Below are positions 16,062 through 25,383 of a DNA stretch of 38,945 nucleotides, piece by piece; position 1 is the first letter of the stretch, and each line of letters begins with the position of its first letter. The stretch lies in the NCBI RefSeq assembly GCF_014904755.1, contig NZ_JACZFQ010000131.1, forward strand, positions 1 to 38,945, written 5' to 3'. This DNA comes from Neoluteolibacter marinus. GTDB lineage: Bacteria > Verrucomicrobiota > Verrucomicrobiia > Verrucomicrobiales > Akkermansiaceae. Below the pieces are notes generated by a model, which was not told where the DNA came from, searched no databases, and saw only the letters and a list, made by a program, of their open reading frames with translations. Made by a program: the position numbers and the translations under genes.

Positions 16062-17294
16062 TCATTCGGCCGGAACGCCGGCGCGGACCGCTTCCAGCAG
16101 TTTCCGCGCGTCGGCGGTCTTGCCGGCATGCAACAGCTTGGATGCCGACTCCAGCTTCGCCGCCAGCAGCGGGTCGCCTCCATGGCTCTTGCGCAGCTGG
16201 TAGAGTAAAACCGGCAAACGGAGATCCGCGGCGGAAGCACCGGAGCCGAACGAGTCCTGCACGACCTCCAGATACCGGAACCCGCTTTTGTCAGCCGGCT
16301 CGATCCCCGTTCCTTCGCCATAGTCGTTCCAGGTCGCGATCTGGATGATCGCCGCGGCGCTGTCCCGGGCGAGAGCCAGGGTTTCACCGAAGGTCTTGCC
16401 CTCCCGGGCGTCGATGAACCCGTAGCGATCGTGGAGCCCGGCTTCCTGGTAAATGTCATGGTAGCCCGGGAAGGCGACGGAAATGACGGTCTCGCGGGAG
16501 TGGAGATCCTTCAAATAGTCCAGCCAGGTCTCCCGCGGGATCTCGGAGCCACCGCTGACCGGCGGCCACCCGAAGGCACCGTCCATCCCGGTCTCGCGTG
16601 CCAGGTGAGGCAGTCCGAACAACTTCGGCCGGTGATCGACCCCCGCCAGGACCTCCGGCCATTGCGGCGCCGTGAAGTGCTGCGGCCCGAACACCATCAA
16701 GACCGGCCTCCCGGACAAGGTGACGTAGGCCTCGTCGCGGAAGCAGTGCTGGTCGAGCCATTTCATGGCCTTGGCCGCCTCGTCGATGCCGCCCGCCGCC
16801 GTGACCCGCCCGGCCTCGACCATGTGCTTGATACTTTGATCCTCGTAGCAAATCGCGAACTTCAGGCCGGCCTGCTTCACCCGCCCGATGAGCCGCTGCG
16901 TGTTGCGATGGATCATCGCGTAGTCACGGAAGTCCGAGGTGCCATACCAATCGACGACCACGCCGTCGATTCCCGCGAGTTTCATCAACAGCACCTGGCA
17001 CTCCAGCGCATCATCGTCGCCCGAGTCATAAGGGCCGATCAGAGGACCGTCGTGCGACGCGATCTGCCGCCGTCCGTCCCCGCCGGTTACTTCCGGGTCG
17101 AAATGGCCCATCGTCCAGTGCCATCCCCACGCACCGCTGGCCGGTTTCGACTCATACCACGCCATGTAGTGAACCAGCACCAGCGGGTCCCGGGCGACGC
17201 CGGTAGCGGGCATCGCCACGGCCAGCAGGCATGCCGCACTTCCGGGGAGCGATCGGAAGAATCCGGTTCTTGGTCTGGGAGCTCGGGACTTCAC
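16062..17294 (-). CDS. Secreted glycoside hydrolase, family 71/99-like
   Basis: 410 residues. After an N-terminal signal region (ending MPATGVARD) comes VLVHYMAWYES, the opening strand of GH71/GH99-like barrels. GIDGVVVDWYGTSDF, KFAICYEDQSIKHM, YVTLSGRPVLMVFGPQHF and IIQIATWNDYGEGTGIEP follow, the last being the conserved end of this fold with its acidic residues. GH99 enzymes act on mannans; this relative may act on another glycan, so substrate is not assigned. The C-terminal ~55 residues form a helical tail (LLAAKLESASKLLHAGKTADARKLLEAV). A nearby OprB-type porin and a LysR regulator are compatible with a small glycan-use locus. Confidence 0.75.
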   Translation of the reverse strand: MKSRAPRPRTGFFRSLPGSAACLLAVAMPATGVARDPLVLVHYMAWYESKPASGAWGWHWTMGHFDPEVTGGDGRRQIASHDGPLIGPYDSGDDDALECQVLLMKLAGIDGVVVDWYGTSDFRDYAMIHRNTQRLIGRVKQAGLKFAICYEDQSIKHMVEAGRVTAAGGIDEAAKAMKWLDQHCFRDEAYVTLSGRPVLMVFGPQHFTAPQWPEVLAGVDHRPKLFGLPHLARETGMDGAFGWPPVSGGSEIPRETWLDYLKDLHSRETVISVAFPGYHDIYQEAGLHDRYGFIDAREGKTFGETLALARDSAAAIIQIATWNDYGEGTGIEPADKSGFRYLEVVQDSFGSGASAADLRLPVLLYQLRKSHGGDPLLAAKLESASKLLHAGKTADARKLLEAVRAGVPAE

Positions 17295-17329
17295 GCGGGC
17301 TGACGATTCCTGGACTTCGGATCAAATCC

Positions 17330-18235
17330 TCAACGGCCGCGGCCCGAAACGGCTTTCAGCTCCTCCACCAACCGCTCGGCCACCGGGCCGAGGCTCCGCG
17401 CCTTCAGGTGGATCACGCCGATGTGATTCAGCATCGGCCTGGCAACCAGGTCGATCACCGCCAGCCGCCCGGCGTCGAGCCCCGGCTGGATCACCATCCG
17501 CGGCGCCCCGCTGATCGCGTCGCTGGACTCGACCACCCGCTTGAGCAGGGCAAGATGGCTGCAGGTCAGCGTCAGGCTGCGCAGCGCGTCCTTGGCCGGC
17601 CGGAGAGCCGCCAGCCACTGGGTCGCCTGCGGCCCGAGGTCGGGAGCCACCAGCGGGAAGCCGAAGAACTCGTCGATGCCGACCGATTCCCGGGTCGCCA
17701 GCGGATGGCCGCTGCGGCAGAAAAACACGATCTCCTGCGGCTTGAGCGGCACCACCTCGAAGCCGTCCCGATCAAGGAACGGCGAGGTATCGCCGACCAC
17801 CAGATCCACCTGCCGGTCACGGAGCATGGCTTCGAACGAGGTGTAGCCCACCACGTCGACCCGGATCCGGGCCGCCGGACTGGCCTTCATCAGGCCTGCG
17901 ATCGCGATCCCCACCAGCCCGTCCGCCACCGCCGGGCCGCAGGCCACCCGCAATTCCCCCGCATCCCCCGCAAGGACCATCTCGACCTCGCGCTCGAGGT
18001 CGTCGATCCGGTTCAGCGCCGCCTTTGCACGCGGCAGCAGCTCCCGTCCCATCGCCGTGAGTTCGAAACCCTTGTTGCGGTCGAACAAGGTGAAGCCCAG
18101 CTCGCTTTCCAGCGTCCGCATGCTGGTCGTCAGCGCCGGCTGGCTGATGCCGATCTGCCGCGCCGCCTCGCTCAGGCTGGGTGCGGCCGCGACCACCACG
18201 AAATGTCCCAGCTTTTGAAGGTTCCAGCGTTTCAT
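17330..18235 (-). CDS. LysR-family transcriptional regulator
   Basis: 301 residues from the ATG at 18235; the longer frame to 18433 has no domain upstream. The N-terminal winged helix-turn-helix is clear (FVVVAAAPSLSEAARQIGISQPALTTSMRTLESELGFTLFDR), followed by the effector-binding domain (from about 90: ELRVACGPAVADGLV, VDLVVGDTSPFLDRDGFEVVPL, IVFFCRSGHPLA). LysR proteins usually control a divergent neighbour; here that is the Omp85-like gene at 18420 across a 184-base gap. The GH99-like gene lies downstream in the same direction (35 bases), so it could be co-transcribed. Confidence 0.92.
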   Translation of the reverse strand: MKRWNLQKLGHFVVVAAAPSLSEAARQIGISQPALTTSMRTLESELGFTLFDRNKGFELTAMGRELLPRAKAALNRIDDLEREVEMVLAGDAGELRVACGPAVADGLVGIAIAGLMKASPAARIRVDVVGYTSFEAMLRDRQVDLVVGDTSPFLDRDGFEVVPLKPQEIVFFCRSGHPLATRESVGIDEFFGFPLVAPDLGPQATQWLAALRPAKDALRSLTLTCSHLALLKRVVESSDAISGAPRMVIQPGLDAGRLAVIDLVARPMLNHIGVIHLKARSLGPVAERLVEELKAVSGRGR

Positions 18236-18419
18236 CCGCGGATTCAATCCCTTGCCCCCGTCCCCGTTCAATCCCTCTCGGCGACATCCGCCACTTCCCG
18301 GCCGGAGAGAGCCCGCGAAAATGGGAGCGAACGAACGATTCCGATCCCCCCGGGATCGCAGGGATGCTATCACACCGGGGATTCTACCGCTTCCGGCCGA
18401 ACTCGTCGCCACTCCGACC
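18236..18419. promoter_or_regulatory. Divergent intergenic region, LysR / Omp85-like gene
   Basis: 184 bases between divergent genes, the usual place for a LysR operator (T-N11-A type). Several candidate half-sites exist but none stands out, so no operator is claimed. Confidence 0.35.
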
Positions 18420-19658
18420 ATGGCTCCGCGCATTCACCGACCCGCGATCCTCCGCCCCGTCCGGCGTTGGATGAGCGGCGCGGCGGCGATCGTCTTGGCT
18501 GGTCCGGTGGCGACGGCACAGAGCACCGGTCCCATCGCCGACGATGGTTCGGCGACGGGCTTTCTCCCACGTCACTTCCCCGCCCTCTTCGACGACGAGG
18601 ATGGCATGCTCGACCTCAGCGAGCGGCTCGACCAGGCCTACGGTTTCTTCCCCCTGGTCTCCCCGATCACCGAGCCCGCGGTCGGCACCGGTGCGGCCTT
18701 CGTTCCGCTCTTCATCGACCAGCCCGAGGACAAGGGCGCCCGGCCCAACCTCTGGGCGCTCGGGGCGATGGCCACCAACAATGGGTCCCGTGGATACTTC
18801 GCCGCCGCGTCGCACTACTTCGACGGGGACAAGTGGCATGTCCACGGTGCCGCCGCGGACATCTCGGTGAACCTCGATTTCAACGGCCTCGGCAGCATCG
18901 CCAATCCGTCGGGGAATCCCTTGCGCTACAACCTCGAGATGACCGGCGGATCGATCGGCGCCGACCGGCGGATCGGCGACACGAAGTGGCGGGCGGGATT
19001 GCGATACCTATACGGCGAGGTGACACCGTCGCTGGATTTCGCCGGCGACCTGACCTCCGTCGGTTCCCCCGGATTCATCAGCCGCTTCGGGACCTTTGAC
19101 TTCTCCACCACCATCAGCAGCCTGCAGGCCGCCTTGATCTACGACTCGCGCGACAATGTCTTCACGCCGACCCGCGGGATCTTCTCCGAACTGAACCTCG
19201 GTGCGAATCTCACCTTCCTCGGTGGCAGCACCAGCTACCAGACCCTCGCGTGGACCGGCATCTGGTATCGCCCGGTGGTCGAGGATTGCCTTTACTTCGG
19301 CTGGCGGGGCGACGTCTCGCTGAGCTTCGGCAGCGTCCCGCTCTACCTGCGGCCGTCGGTCAGCCTCCGCGGCGTGCCGGCCCGCAGTGCCCAGGGCGTC
19401 GGCGTCGCCTCGACCGAAGCCGAATTGCGCTGGCAGTTCCACCCGCGCTGGAGCGTTCTAGCCTTTGCCGGCCTCGGTGTCGCCTGGCCCGACAAGGACG
19501 CGCTTTTCCAGGACACCAAGAGCGTTGCCAGCGGCGGCGCCGGTCTCCGCTACCTCATCGCCCGCAGGCAAGGGATCCATGCCGGCATCGACGTTGCCTT
19601 CAGCGACGGGGAGTCCGCCGTCTATCTCCAGTTTGGCAGCAGTTGGTTCCGCCCTTGA
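18420..19658 (+). CDS. Omp85/BamA-type surface antigen barrel without POTRA domains
   Basis: 412 residues from the ATG at 18420; in-frame sequence upstream is GC-rich and without a domain. A signal peptide is likely (MSGAAAIVLAGPVATAQ region). The C-terminal half carries Omp85 barrel features: LIYDSRDNVFTPTRGIFSELNLGA, VSLRGVPARSAQGVGVASTEAELRW, WSVLAFAGLGVAW and a final aromatic strand ending SSWFRP. The N-terminal half, to about residue 230, has no POTRA repeats and is also strand-rich, as in short patatin- or phospholipase-associated barrels. An outer-membrane location is secure; transport or assembly function is not assigned. Confidence 0.8.
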   Translation: MAPRIHRPAILRPVRRWMSGAAAIVLAGPVATAQSTGPIADDGSATGFLPRHFPALFDDEDGMLDLSERLDQAYGFFPLVSPITEPAVGTGAAFVPLFIDQPEDKGARPNLWALGAMATNNGSRGYFAAASHYFDGDKWHVHGAAADISVNLDFNGLGSIANPSGNPLRYNLEMTGGSIGADRRIGDTKWRAGLRYLYGEVTPSLDFAGDLTSVGSPGFISRFGTFDFSTTISSLQAALIYDSRDNVFTPTRGIFSELNLGANLTFLGGSTSYQTLAWTGIWYRPVVEDCLYFGWRGDVSLSFGSVPLYLRPSVSLRGVPARSAQGVGVASTEAELRWQFHPRWSVLAFAGLGVAWPDKDALFQDTKSVASGGAGLRYLIARRQGIHAGIDVAFSDGESAVYLQFGSSWFRP

Positions 19659-19864
19659 GCCGGCCCGCCCCCTGAAAGCCGGCCCTGCCCCGGCCAGCGA
19701 CGCCCCCGAAGCGCCCGGTTTTGTCACAAGATTGCAGCAAAGCTGTGTTTACTTTCACTCCAACCATGATCAAAACGTATCTGGTTAGATTCGTCGGCAG
19801 CTGCCTTTCACCCCCGAATTGGACGATTCCATAGATAAATCGAATAAACTAAATAACTGTCGTC
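19659..19864. promoter_or_regulatory. AT-rich leader of the aquaporin gene
   Basis: 206 bases. The second half (about 19715-19864) is markedly more AT-rich than its surroundings, with TTGTCACAAG near 19724 and GATAAATCGAATAAACTAAATAA just before the ATG. That suits a promoter plus an unstructured ribosome entry region. No Shine-Dalgarno motif is obvious. Confidence 0.45.
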
Positions 19865-20584
19865 ATGAAAGGTAAACTAATCGCTGAATTCCTCGGAACT
19901 TTCTGGTTGGTCTTTGGCGGGTGTGGCAGCGCGGTCCTCGCCTCCGCGTTTTTCGCCATCGAATCGCAAACCCCGATCAATCTCGGGATCGGGCTGGTGG
20001 GCGTGTCCTTCGCCTTCGGTCTCACCGTCCTCACCATGGCTTACGCCATCGGCCACATCTCCGGTTGCCACCTGAATCCCGCCGTCACCATCGGCCTCGT
20101 CGTCGGCGGCCGCCATCCGAAGTCGGAAGCGCTGCCCTACATCATCGCCCAGGTCCTGGGCGGGATCGCCGGTGCCGGCGTCCTCGGCGTGATCGCCCGT
20201 GGCCAGGCCGGCTTCTCATTTGCGGATGGCTTCGCGGCCAACGGCTACGCGGACCATTCTCCCGGCAGTTACACGCTGCTGTCCTGCCTGGTGGCCGAGG
20301 TGGTGCTGACCTTCTTCTTCCTGATGATCATTCTCGGCGCGACCGACAAGCGCGCCCCCGCGGGCTTCGCGCCGATCGCCATCGGTCTCGGCCTGACGCT
20401 GATCCACCTGATCGGCATCCCGGTCACCAATCTCTCCGTCAATCCAGCGCGCAGCACCGGCCCCGCGATGTTCGTCGGCGGCTGGGCGATCAGCCAACTG
20501 TGGCTGTTCTGGATTGCCCCCATCGCCGGCGCGATCCTCGCCGGCATCATTTATCCGCTGATGGCTGGAAAACCCCGAAACTAG
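19865..20584 (+). CDS. aqpZ: Aquaporin Z (MIP family water channel)
   Basis: 239 residues, the usual AqpZ length, with six TM helices and two half-helix NPA loops: HLNPAVT (Asn71) and VNPARSTGP (Asn193). The Arg after the second NPA (Arg196) and His181 fit the narrow water-selective filter of AqpZ rather than a glycerol facilitator. The N-terminal [20 protein letters not shown] is also typical. It moves water across the inner membrane. It stands alone behind an AT-rich promoter region; the next gene follows after 47 bases in the same direction. Confidence 0.96.
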   Translation: MKGKLIAEFLGTFWLVFGGCGSAVLASAFFAIESQTPINLGIGLVGVSFAFGLTVLTMAYAIGHISGCHLNPAVTIGLVVGGRHPKSEALPYIIAQVLGGIAGAGVLGVIARGQAGFSFADGFAANGYADHSPGSYTLLSCLVAEVVLTFFFLMIILGATDKRAPAGFAPIAIGLGLTLIHLIGIPVTNLSVNPARSTGPAMFVGGWAISQLWLFWIAPIAGAILAGIIYPLMAGKPRN

Positions 20585-20631
20585 CGTTATGCTGCCCGGT
20601 TGGGCCCGCTTCGTCCCTCACACAAGATCCC

Positions 20632-21546
20632 ATGAAACCAAACCAGAAACACGCCGCCACCCTTGTCATGGCGCTACTTCTCAGCCCCGGCCTGCGCGCC
20701 GAGGAGCCGTCGCCCGAGATCGCGGGTCTGGAATCCGCCGCCTCGAAGTTCATCCAGTCCTACAACGCGCGGGACGCCGCGGGGATTGCCGCCCTGTTCA
20801 CCGAGGACGGTGAAATGTCCGACCTCAAGGGCGAGGAGCTCATCTCCGGCCGGGCCGATATCGAGGCTCACTACGCGGACGTCTTCGCCGACGAGGACGC
20901 CCCTTCGGTGGCCGTTGAGGTCGCCTCGGTGCGGATCGTCGCCCCGACCCTGGCGATCGAGGACGGCACCGTCCACTACACCCCGCCCGGCGACGACGAG
21001 CCCGCCCGCTCGGCCGACTACACCGCCGCCTTGCTCAAGGGCGACGACGGCGAGTGGAAGATCGCCAGCACACGCAACCTCGGCGATGCCACCTCGGCCG
21101 CCGGTCACCTCGCCGATCTTGCCGCCGGCCTCAAGGGCGACTGGACCGCCATGAAGGACGGCATGCGCCTCGACCTCGCCTTCGGTTGGGACGACACCGG
21201 CAACTACCTCGCCGGTGAGATGCTCTCCACCGCCGCCGACGCCCCACCGCAGACGACCACCATCCGCTTCGGCTGGGATGGCGCGCACGGGACGATCTGT
21301 TGCTGGACCTTCGACGACGAGGGCGGCTTTGCCAAGGCCACCTGGACCCCCGACAGCACCGGCTGGGCGGTCAGCACCGAAGGCACCACGGCCGGTGGCG
21401 AAAGCATGAGCGCCAACCAGCACCTCAACTTCGTGGACGACAACACCATCGTCTGGAAAGTCACCCGCCGCCTGATCAACGGGGAACCCCAGCCGGCCAG
21501 CGAGCTGAGGGTGGTCCGGCAGACCCCGGAACCCTCCGTCGAATGA
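20632..21546 (+). CDS. Secreted SnoaL-like (DUF4440/SgcJ-type) protein
   Basis: 304 residues with a signal peptide (MKPNQKHAATLVMALLLSPGLRA). Residues about 30-150 form an NTF2/SnoaL-like domain (AASKFIQSYNARDAAGIAALFTEDGEMSD, then GRADIEAHYADVFADEDAP, then WKIASTRNLG). The second half (about 160-300) is a second beta-rich domain (DWTAMKDGMRLDLAFGW, then IRFGWDGAHGTICCWTF). Such proteins bind small ligands or have unknown roles; no catalytic set is recognised. It is followed after 21 bases by the low-complexity/TPR gene, so the two may form an operon. An out-of-frame extension upstream runs through aqpZ and is not real. Confidence 0.8.
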   Translation: MKPNQKHAATLVMALLLSPGLRAEEPSPEIAGLESAASKFIQSYNARDAAGIAALFTEDGEMSDLKGEELISGRADIEAHYADVFADEDAPSVAVEVASVRIVAPTLAIEDGTVHYTPPGDDEPARSADYTAALLKGDDGEWKIASTRNLGDATSAAGHLADLAAGLKGDWTAMKDGMRLDLAFGWDDTGNYLAGEMLSTAADAPPQTTTIRFGWDGAHGTICCWTFDDEGGFAKATWTPDSTGWAVSTEGTTAGGESMSANQHLNFVDDNTIVWKVTRRLINGEPQPASELRVVRQTPEPSVE

Positions 21547-21567
21547 AACCTCCAACCATCTGATAGC

Positions 21568-23502
21568 ATGAAACTCTTCTCTACGATCCTGTCCGTTCTG
21601 ATCGGACTTTCGCTCATCGCCCCGGACGCCGGGGCCCGTGGCTTCGGCGGTGGCGGCGGCAAGGCCCGCGGTGGTGGCGGGGGCGCTCACAAAGCCCGTG
21701 GCGGCGGCGGATTCAAGGCAAGCCCCAGCCGCCAGGTCAAACGCAGCCCGATGACCGGCTCGAAGGTCCAAAGGAAAACCTCCCGGCCGGCGCCAAAGCA
21801 GGTGTCCCGACCGGCCCAGCGACCTCAGGCAAAACCCGCGGCACGACCCGCCCAGCGACCTCAGGCAAAACCCGCGGCACGGCCCGCCCAACGTCCTCAA
21901 GCCAAACCTTCCACCCGGCCCGCCCAGCGCCCGCAAACCAAGCCGGCGCAAAGGCCGTCGACCCAGCGGCCCGGCCAGAAGCCGGATCTCAATCGTCCCG
22001 GCAACAACCGGCCGAGCGGAAAGCCGAACTACAACCGCCCGGGCAACAACCGCCCCGCGACCCTGCCGGGGATGGTGTCCTACCCCAACCGCCCCGCCAA
22101 CAAGCCCGGCCGCCCCGGTGCCGGCAACAACAACCGGATCGGCAACAACAACAATCGCCTCACTAACAACCGGATCGGCAACAACACCCGGAACAACGTC
22201 CACATCGACAAGGTGAACGTGAACCGGCGCAACGTCGGCCTCAACCGGCCTGCCACGCTCCCCGCCAACAAGCGCAACTGGAACAACAACCGCTGGGGCG
22301 GAAACAAAGGAATCTGGGGCAACAACAACAACGTCAACATCAAGATCAACAACAACTTCCGCCACAACAACAACTTCTCGTACCGGCCGAACTACTGGGG
22401 CGCGAAACCGTGGTGGGGAGCCAACCATTATCACCCCTGGCACCACGGCCACTGGAACTACGGCTGGAACGCCCGCTACTACAACCGCTACTGGTACTAC
22501 AACGATCGTCACCACGACTTCGCCTCCGGCTTCATGTGGGGCATCGGCGTCTGGAGTCTCGGCAACCTGATCTACGACATGGGATACAAGACCTACAGCA
22601 ACCCGTATCCCGCCCCGCCGGTCCAGAACACCTATATCAACTACTCCGAGCCCGTCTCGGTCGCCGCGGCCGCCAACCCGGGGCCCGAAGACGAAGCCGC
22701 GCAGGAAACCGCCGAATCCAAGTCCGACGAGGCCTTCCAGCGCTCCAGCGACGCCTTCAAGGCCGGCGATTACATGACCGCATCCAAGGCGATCGATGAA
22801 GCCCTCGGCTACACCCCGGGGGACGTCTCCCTGCACGAGTACCGTGCGCTGGTCTTCTTCGCCCTCGGCAAGTACGGCGACGCCGCCGGCGTGCTCAATC
22901 CGGTCCTCGCCTCCGGTCCCGGCTGGAGCTGGGACACCATGATCGCCTTCTACGGTGACTCCTCCAGCTACGACGACCAGCTGCACAAGCTGGAAGACTA
23001 CGTGAAGGGATCGCCGGACAAGGCCGACGGCCACTTCCTGCTCGGCTACCACTACATGGTCTGCGGCTACATGGACAAATCGTATGAGCAGTTCAAGACC
23101 ACCACTGAACTGCAACCGGCCGACTCCATCGCCCGCCAGCTCCGCGACTTGACCGAAAGCTCCTTGCCCGATGAAGGCGACGCCGACGCCGAACCGCCCC
23201 CGGCCCCCGAGCCCGTGCCGGTGGACAAGCTGGTCGGCACCTGGGTCAGCGATGCTGCCGGCGGTGGCAAGATCACCTTCACCATGAAGGAAAGCGGCGA
23301 TTTCAGCTGGGACTACTCCGGTGGCGGCGCCGACAGCAAGTTGACCGGCACCTACGGCCTCGACGACCAGGGCCTGCTGGTCCTGACGATGGACGATTCC
23401 CAGATGATCTCCGAGATCAGCCTGAAGGATGACTCGCAGCTGAAGTTCGTGATGGTCGGCAGCCCGCAAGGCGACCCCGGCCTCGAGTTCAAGAAAGGCT
23501 AA
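21568..23502 (+). CDS. Exported low-complexity and TPR-like protein
   Basis: 644 residues with a signal peptide (MKLFSTILSVLIGLSLIAPDAGA). Then: a Gly/Arg-rich stretch (about 24-50); a basic Pro/Gln/Lys repeat (RPAQRPQAKPAA four times, 81-128); an Asn/Arg-rich zone (about 135-270); an aromatic His/Trp/Tyr-rich zone (about 270-320, with HYHPWHHGHWNYGWN); a short hydrophobic stretch (FMWGIGVWSLGNLIYDMGY); a TPR-like helical region (about 385-530, with AFKAGDYMTASKAIDEALGYTPGD); and a C-terminal lipocalin-like strand region (DKLVGTWVSDAAGGGKITFTMKESG). This resembles other PVC-group exported proteins in which a cationic disordered zone precedes a TPR. Function is unknown; binding of polyanions in the periplasm or envelope is plausible. 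Confidence 0.75.
   Translation: MKLFSTILSVLIGLSLIAPDAGARGFGGGGGKARGGGGGAHKARGGGGFKASPSRQVKRSPMTGSKVQRKTSRPAPKQVSRPAQRPQAKPAARPAQRPQAKPAARPAQRPQAKPSTRPAQRPQTKPAQRPSTQRPGQKPDLNRPGNNRPSGKPNYNRPGNNRPATLPGMVSYPNRPANKPGRPGAGNNNRIGNNNNRLTNNRIGNNTRNNVHIDKVNVNRRNVGLNRPATLPANKRNWNNNRWGGNKGIWGNNNNVNIKINNNFRHNNNFSYRPNYWGAKPWWGANHYHPWHHGHWNYGWNARYYNRYWYYNDRHHDFASGFMWGIGVWSLGNLIYDMGYKTYSNPYPAPPVQNTYINYSEPVSVAAAANPGPEDEAAQETAESKSDEAFQRSSDAFKAGDYMTASKAIDEALGYTPGDVSLHEYRALVFFALGKYGDAAGVLNPVLASGPGWSWDTMIAFYGDSSSYDDQLHKLEDYVKGSPDKADGHFLLGYHYMVCGYMDKSYEQFKTTTELQPADSIARQLRDLTESSLPDEGDADAEPPPAPEPVPVDKLVGTWVSDAAGGGKITFTMKESGDFSWDYSGGGADSKLTGTYGLDDQGLLVLTMDDSQMISEISLKDDSQLKFVMVGSPQGDPGLEFKKG
21808..21951 (+). repeat. 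Four 36-bp coding tandem repeats
   Basis: Units 21808-21843, 21844-21879, 21880-21915 and 21916-21951 encode RPAQRPQAKPAA and variants. The first two differ by one base, the others are diverged. A recent duplication is likely, and the copy number may vary between strains. Confidence 0.85.
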
Positions 23503-23527
23503 GGAACAATCCCTGCTTCATCCCGGT

Positions 23528-23563
23528 CCGGAGCGTGTCCCGCGCTCCGGGCCTCTTCGTTTT
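23528..23563 (+). terminator. Probable Rho-independent terminator
   Basis: A perfect 8-bp stem (23528-23535 CCGGAGCG with 23543-23550 CGCTCCGG) with a 7-base loop, followed by GCCTCTTCGTTTT. It lies 26 bases after the stop of the TPR-like gene. Confidence 0.65.
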
Positions 23564-23680
23564 CCTGCAGTGACTCCGGGCATGCCGACGAAGCTGCCCC
23601 GTTCGCGATCTTGACAGCGACCTCGATCCACGACTCCCTCGACAAACCCCGTCATCGGTCCCGCCACGCCCATCCACCCC

Positions 23681-25291
23681 GTGACATCCCTTCCCCGTTT
23701 CGCCCTCGCCCTGACCGCCGGACTCACGCTGTCCGCCTGTTACGCTCCCATCAGCTACCACCAGGTGAAGCCGGACATGCCGGCTGCATCCGCCGTGGAC
23801 CAGACGTCGCTGGTCGCCGCCTCGCCCGGAAAGACCAAGCCCGCCCTGAGGGCGGCAGCCAGCACGCTCGACAGTCTGCGGACCGCCTACGACCGTCTCG
23901 CCGCCGGCGACTCCGCCGCACTCCCGGAGTACAACTATCTCACCGCCCGCCTGCTGGAGCACATTCGCGACGCCGGCATACGGCCGTGGCATGACCAGGT
24001 TGAAGTCGATGCCCCCCGCACCCGCTACGTGCTCCGCGGGGTCCAGCCACCCGACCTCGACGTCGAGGAGCGCCGCTTCATTCCTGCCGACACCCTGGAG
24101 TTTTCCGGCCCCTACTCCAAGACCCCCGCAATCAAAACCGGGGTCGGCGCACCCTTGCTTGCACTTCTCGAGACGCCACTCGGCGACCGCGAGTACTTCG
24201 ACCAGAAGTTCCGCTACCGCAATGTCACCGCGCTCATCACCTTCGCCGGCAATACGGCTACCGTCGATCTGGTGGACCCCTACGAGACCGAAAACGTCGC
24301 CATCGACGGACGCCGCTACCCGCTGCATGCCAACTTCGGTCTCAATGTCGCCTACGCCCTGTCCGAAACCCGCATCGACAAGCTCGGCATCCGCCGCCTG
24401 CTCAATCCCCAGCGCTTCAGCGACACCGCCCGGCTGACCCGGCTTCAGCCTTATGACCGCGACCGCATCCCCGTCCTCTTCGTCCACGGTCTCCAGGACA
24501 CGCCGGCTTCCTTCTCGCTGATGTACACCTCCCTGATGGCCGACGAGAAGATCCGCGAGAAGTATCAGTTCTGGGTCTTCAGCTACCCCAGCGGCTATCC
24601 CTACCCCTACTCCGCCAGCTTGCTTCGCAAGGAGCTCGACCGGATGAACAAGACCTACCCCGACCACAAGGACATCGTGATGGTCGGTCACAGCATGGGC
24701 GGCCTGATCACTCACCTGATGCTCACCGACGCCGGTGACACGATCTGGCGTTCGTACTTCGGCAAGGCACCCGCCGACACCGCGATCACCGGCTCCAGCC
24801 GCAGCCTGCTCGAGGATTCCCTCATCTTCAATTCCCGCCGCGACATCAGCCGCGCCATCTTTCTCTCCGCCCCCCACCGCGGCAGCAATCTCGCGACCAA
24901 CTGGGTCGGCCGCATCGGATCGAAACTCGTCCGCGCCCCCGCCTTTATCGCCAACGCCCGCGATACCTTCGCCAACGTGGTCACGGCCGACCCCGCCGCG
25001 ATGGTCCTCAAGCGCGCGCCGAACAGCATCGACACCCTCGCACCGAACAACCGCTTCATCCTCGAGGTGAACAAGATCCCGCTCACCAAACGCATTCCCT
25101 TCCACTCCATCATCGGCGACCGCGGCAAGGGCGACACCCCGGACTCGAGCGACGGTGTGGTCGCCTACTGGAGTTCCCACTGGGACGGCGCGGTGTCGGA
25201 AAAGATCGTGCCCTCCAATCACAGCACCCAGATGAATCCCGAGGGCATCGCCGAGGTCCATCGGATCCTGTTGATGCACGCCGGACGATGA
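23681..25291 (+). CDS. Alpha/beta-hydrolase lipoprotein (lipase-like)
   Basis: 536 residues from a GTG start, which puts the lipobox LSAC (Cys20) in a normal place. Residues about 40-250 form a beta-rich N-terminal domain (TRYVLRGVQPPDLDVEERRF, then YFDQKFRYRNVTALITF). The hydrolase domain follows: IPVLFVHGLQDTPASF (oxyanion region), the nucleophile elbow VGHSMGGLITH (Ser338), FLSAPHRGS, and a likely acid/His pair in SSDGVVAYWSSHWDGA and PSNHST. It is similar to PGAP1/lipase-type hydrolases held on the outer membrane; ester or lipid is a reasonable substrate class, not shown. It has its own terminators on both sides. Confidence 0.85.
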   Translation: MTSLPRFALALTAGLTLSACYAPISYHQVKPDMPAASAVDQTSLVAASPGKTKPALRAAASTLDSLRTAYDRLAAGDSAALPEYNYLTARLLEHIRDAGIRPWHDQVEVDAPRTRYVLRGVQPPDLDVEERRFIPADTLEFSGPYSKTPAIKTGVGAPLLALLETPLGDREYFDQKFRYRNVTALITFAGNTATVDLVDPYETENVAIDGRRYPLHANFGLNVAYALSETRIDKLGIRRLLNPQRFSDTARLTRLQPYDRDRIPVLFVHGLQDTPASFSLMYTSLMADEKIREKYQFWVFSYPSGYPYPYSASLLRKELDRMNKTYPDHKDIVMVGHSMGGLITHLMLTDAGDTIWRSYFGKAPADTAITGSSRSLLEDSLIFNSRRDISRAIFLSAPHRGSNLATNWVGRIGSKLVRAPAFIANARDTFANVVTADPAAMVLKRAPNSIDTLAPNNRFILEVNKIPLTKRIPFHSIIGDRGKGDTPDSSDGVVAYWSSHWDGAVSEKIVPSNHSTQMNPEGIAEVHRILLMHAGR

Positions 25292-25312
25292 GCCGGATCG
25301 TCCCCAACACCT

Positions 25313-25350
25313 GAACTCGCCGCTTCCCAAAGCGCGGGAGTTCGGTTTAT
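25313..25350 (+). terminator. Probable terminator after the lipoprotein hydrolase
   Basis: The inverted repeat GAACTC...GAGTTC, with an inner CCGCTT/AAGCG stem containing one bulge, is followed by GGTTTAT. It lies 21 bases after the stop codon. Confidence 0.6.
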
Positions 25351-25383
25351 CACATAGGGGAATCCGTAGCACTTGATGACACC

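Noticed and set aside
16062-17294. Polysaccharide-utilisation locus (with porin, GH99-like, LysR)
   Set aside because: No SusC/D pair, second glycoside hydrolase or sugar kinase is present, so only a loose link is claimed.
20674-23469. A 931-residue frame on the minus strand
   Set aside because: It is antisense to three well-supported genes, has Val/Gly-rich repetitive composition and no domain; high-GC frames often stay open on the opposite strand.
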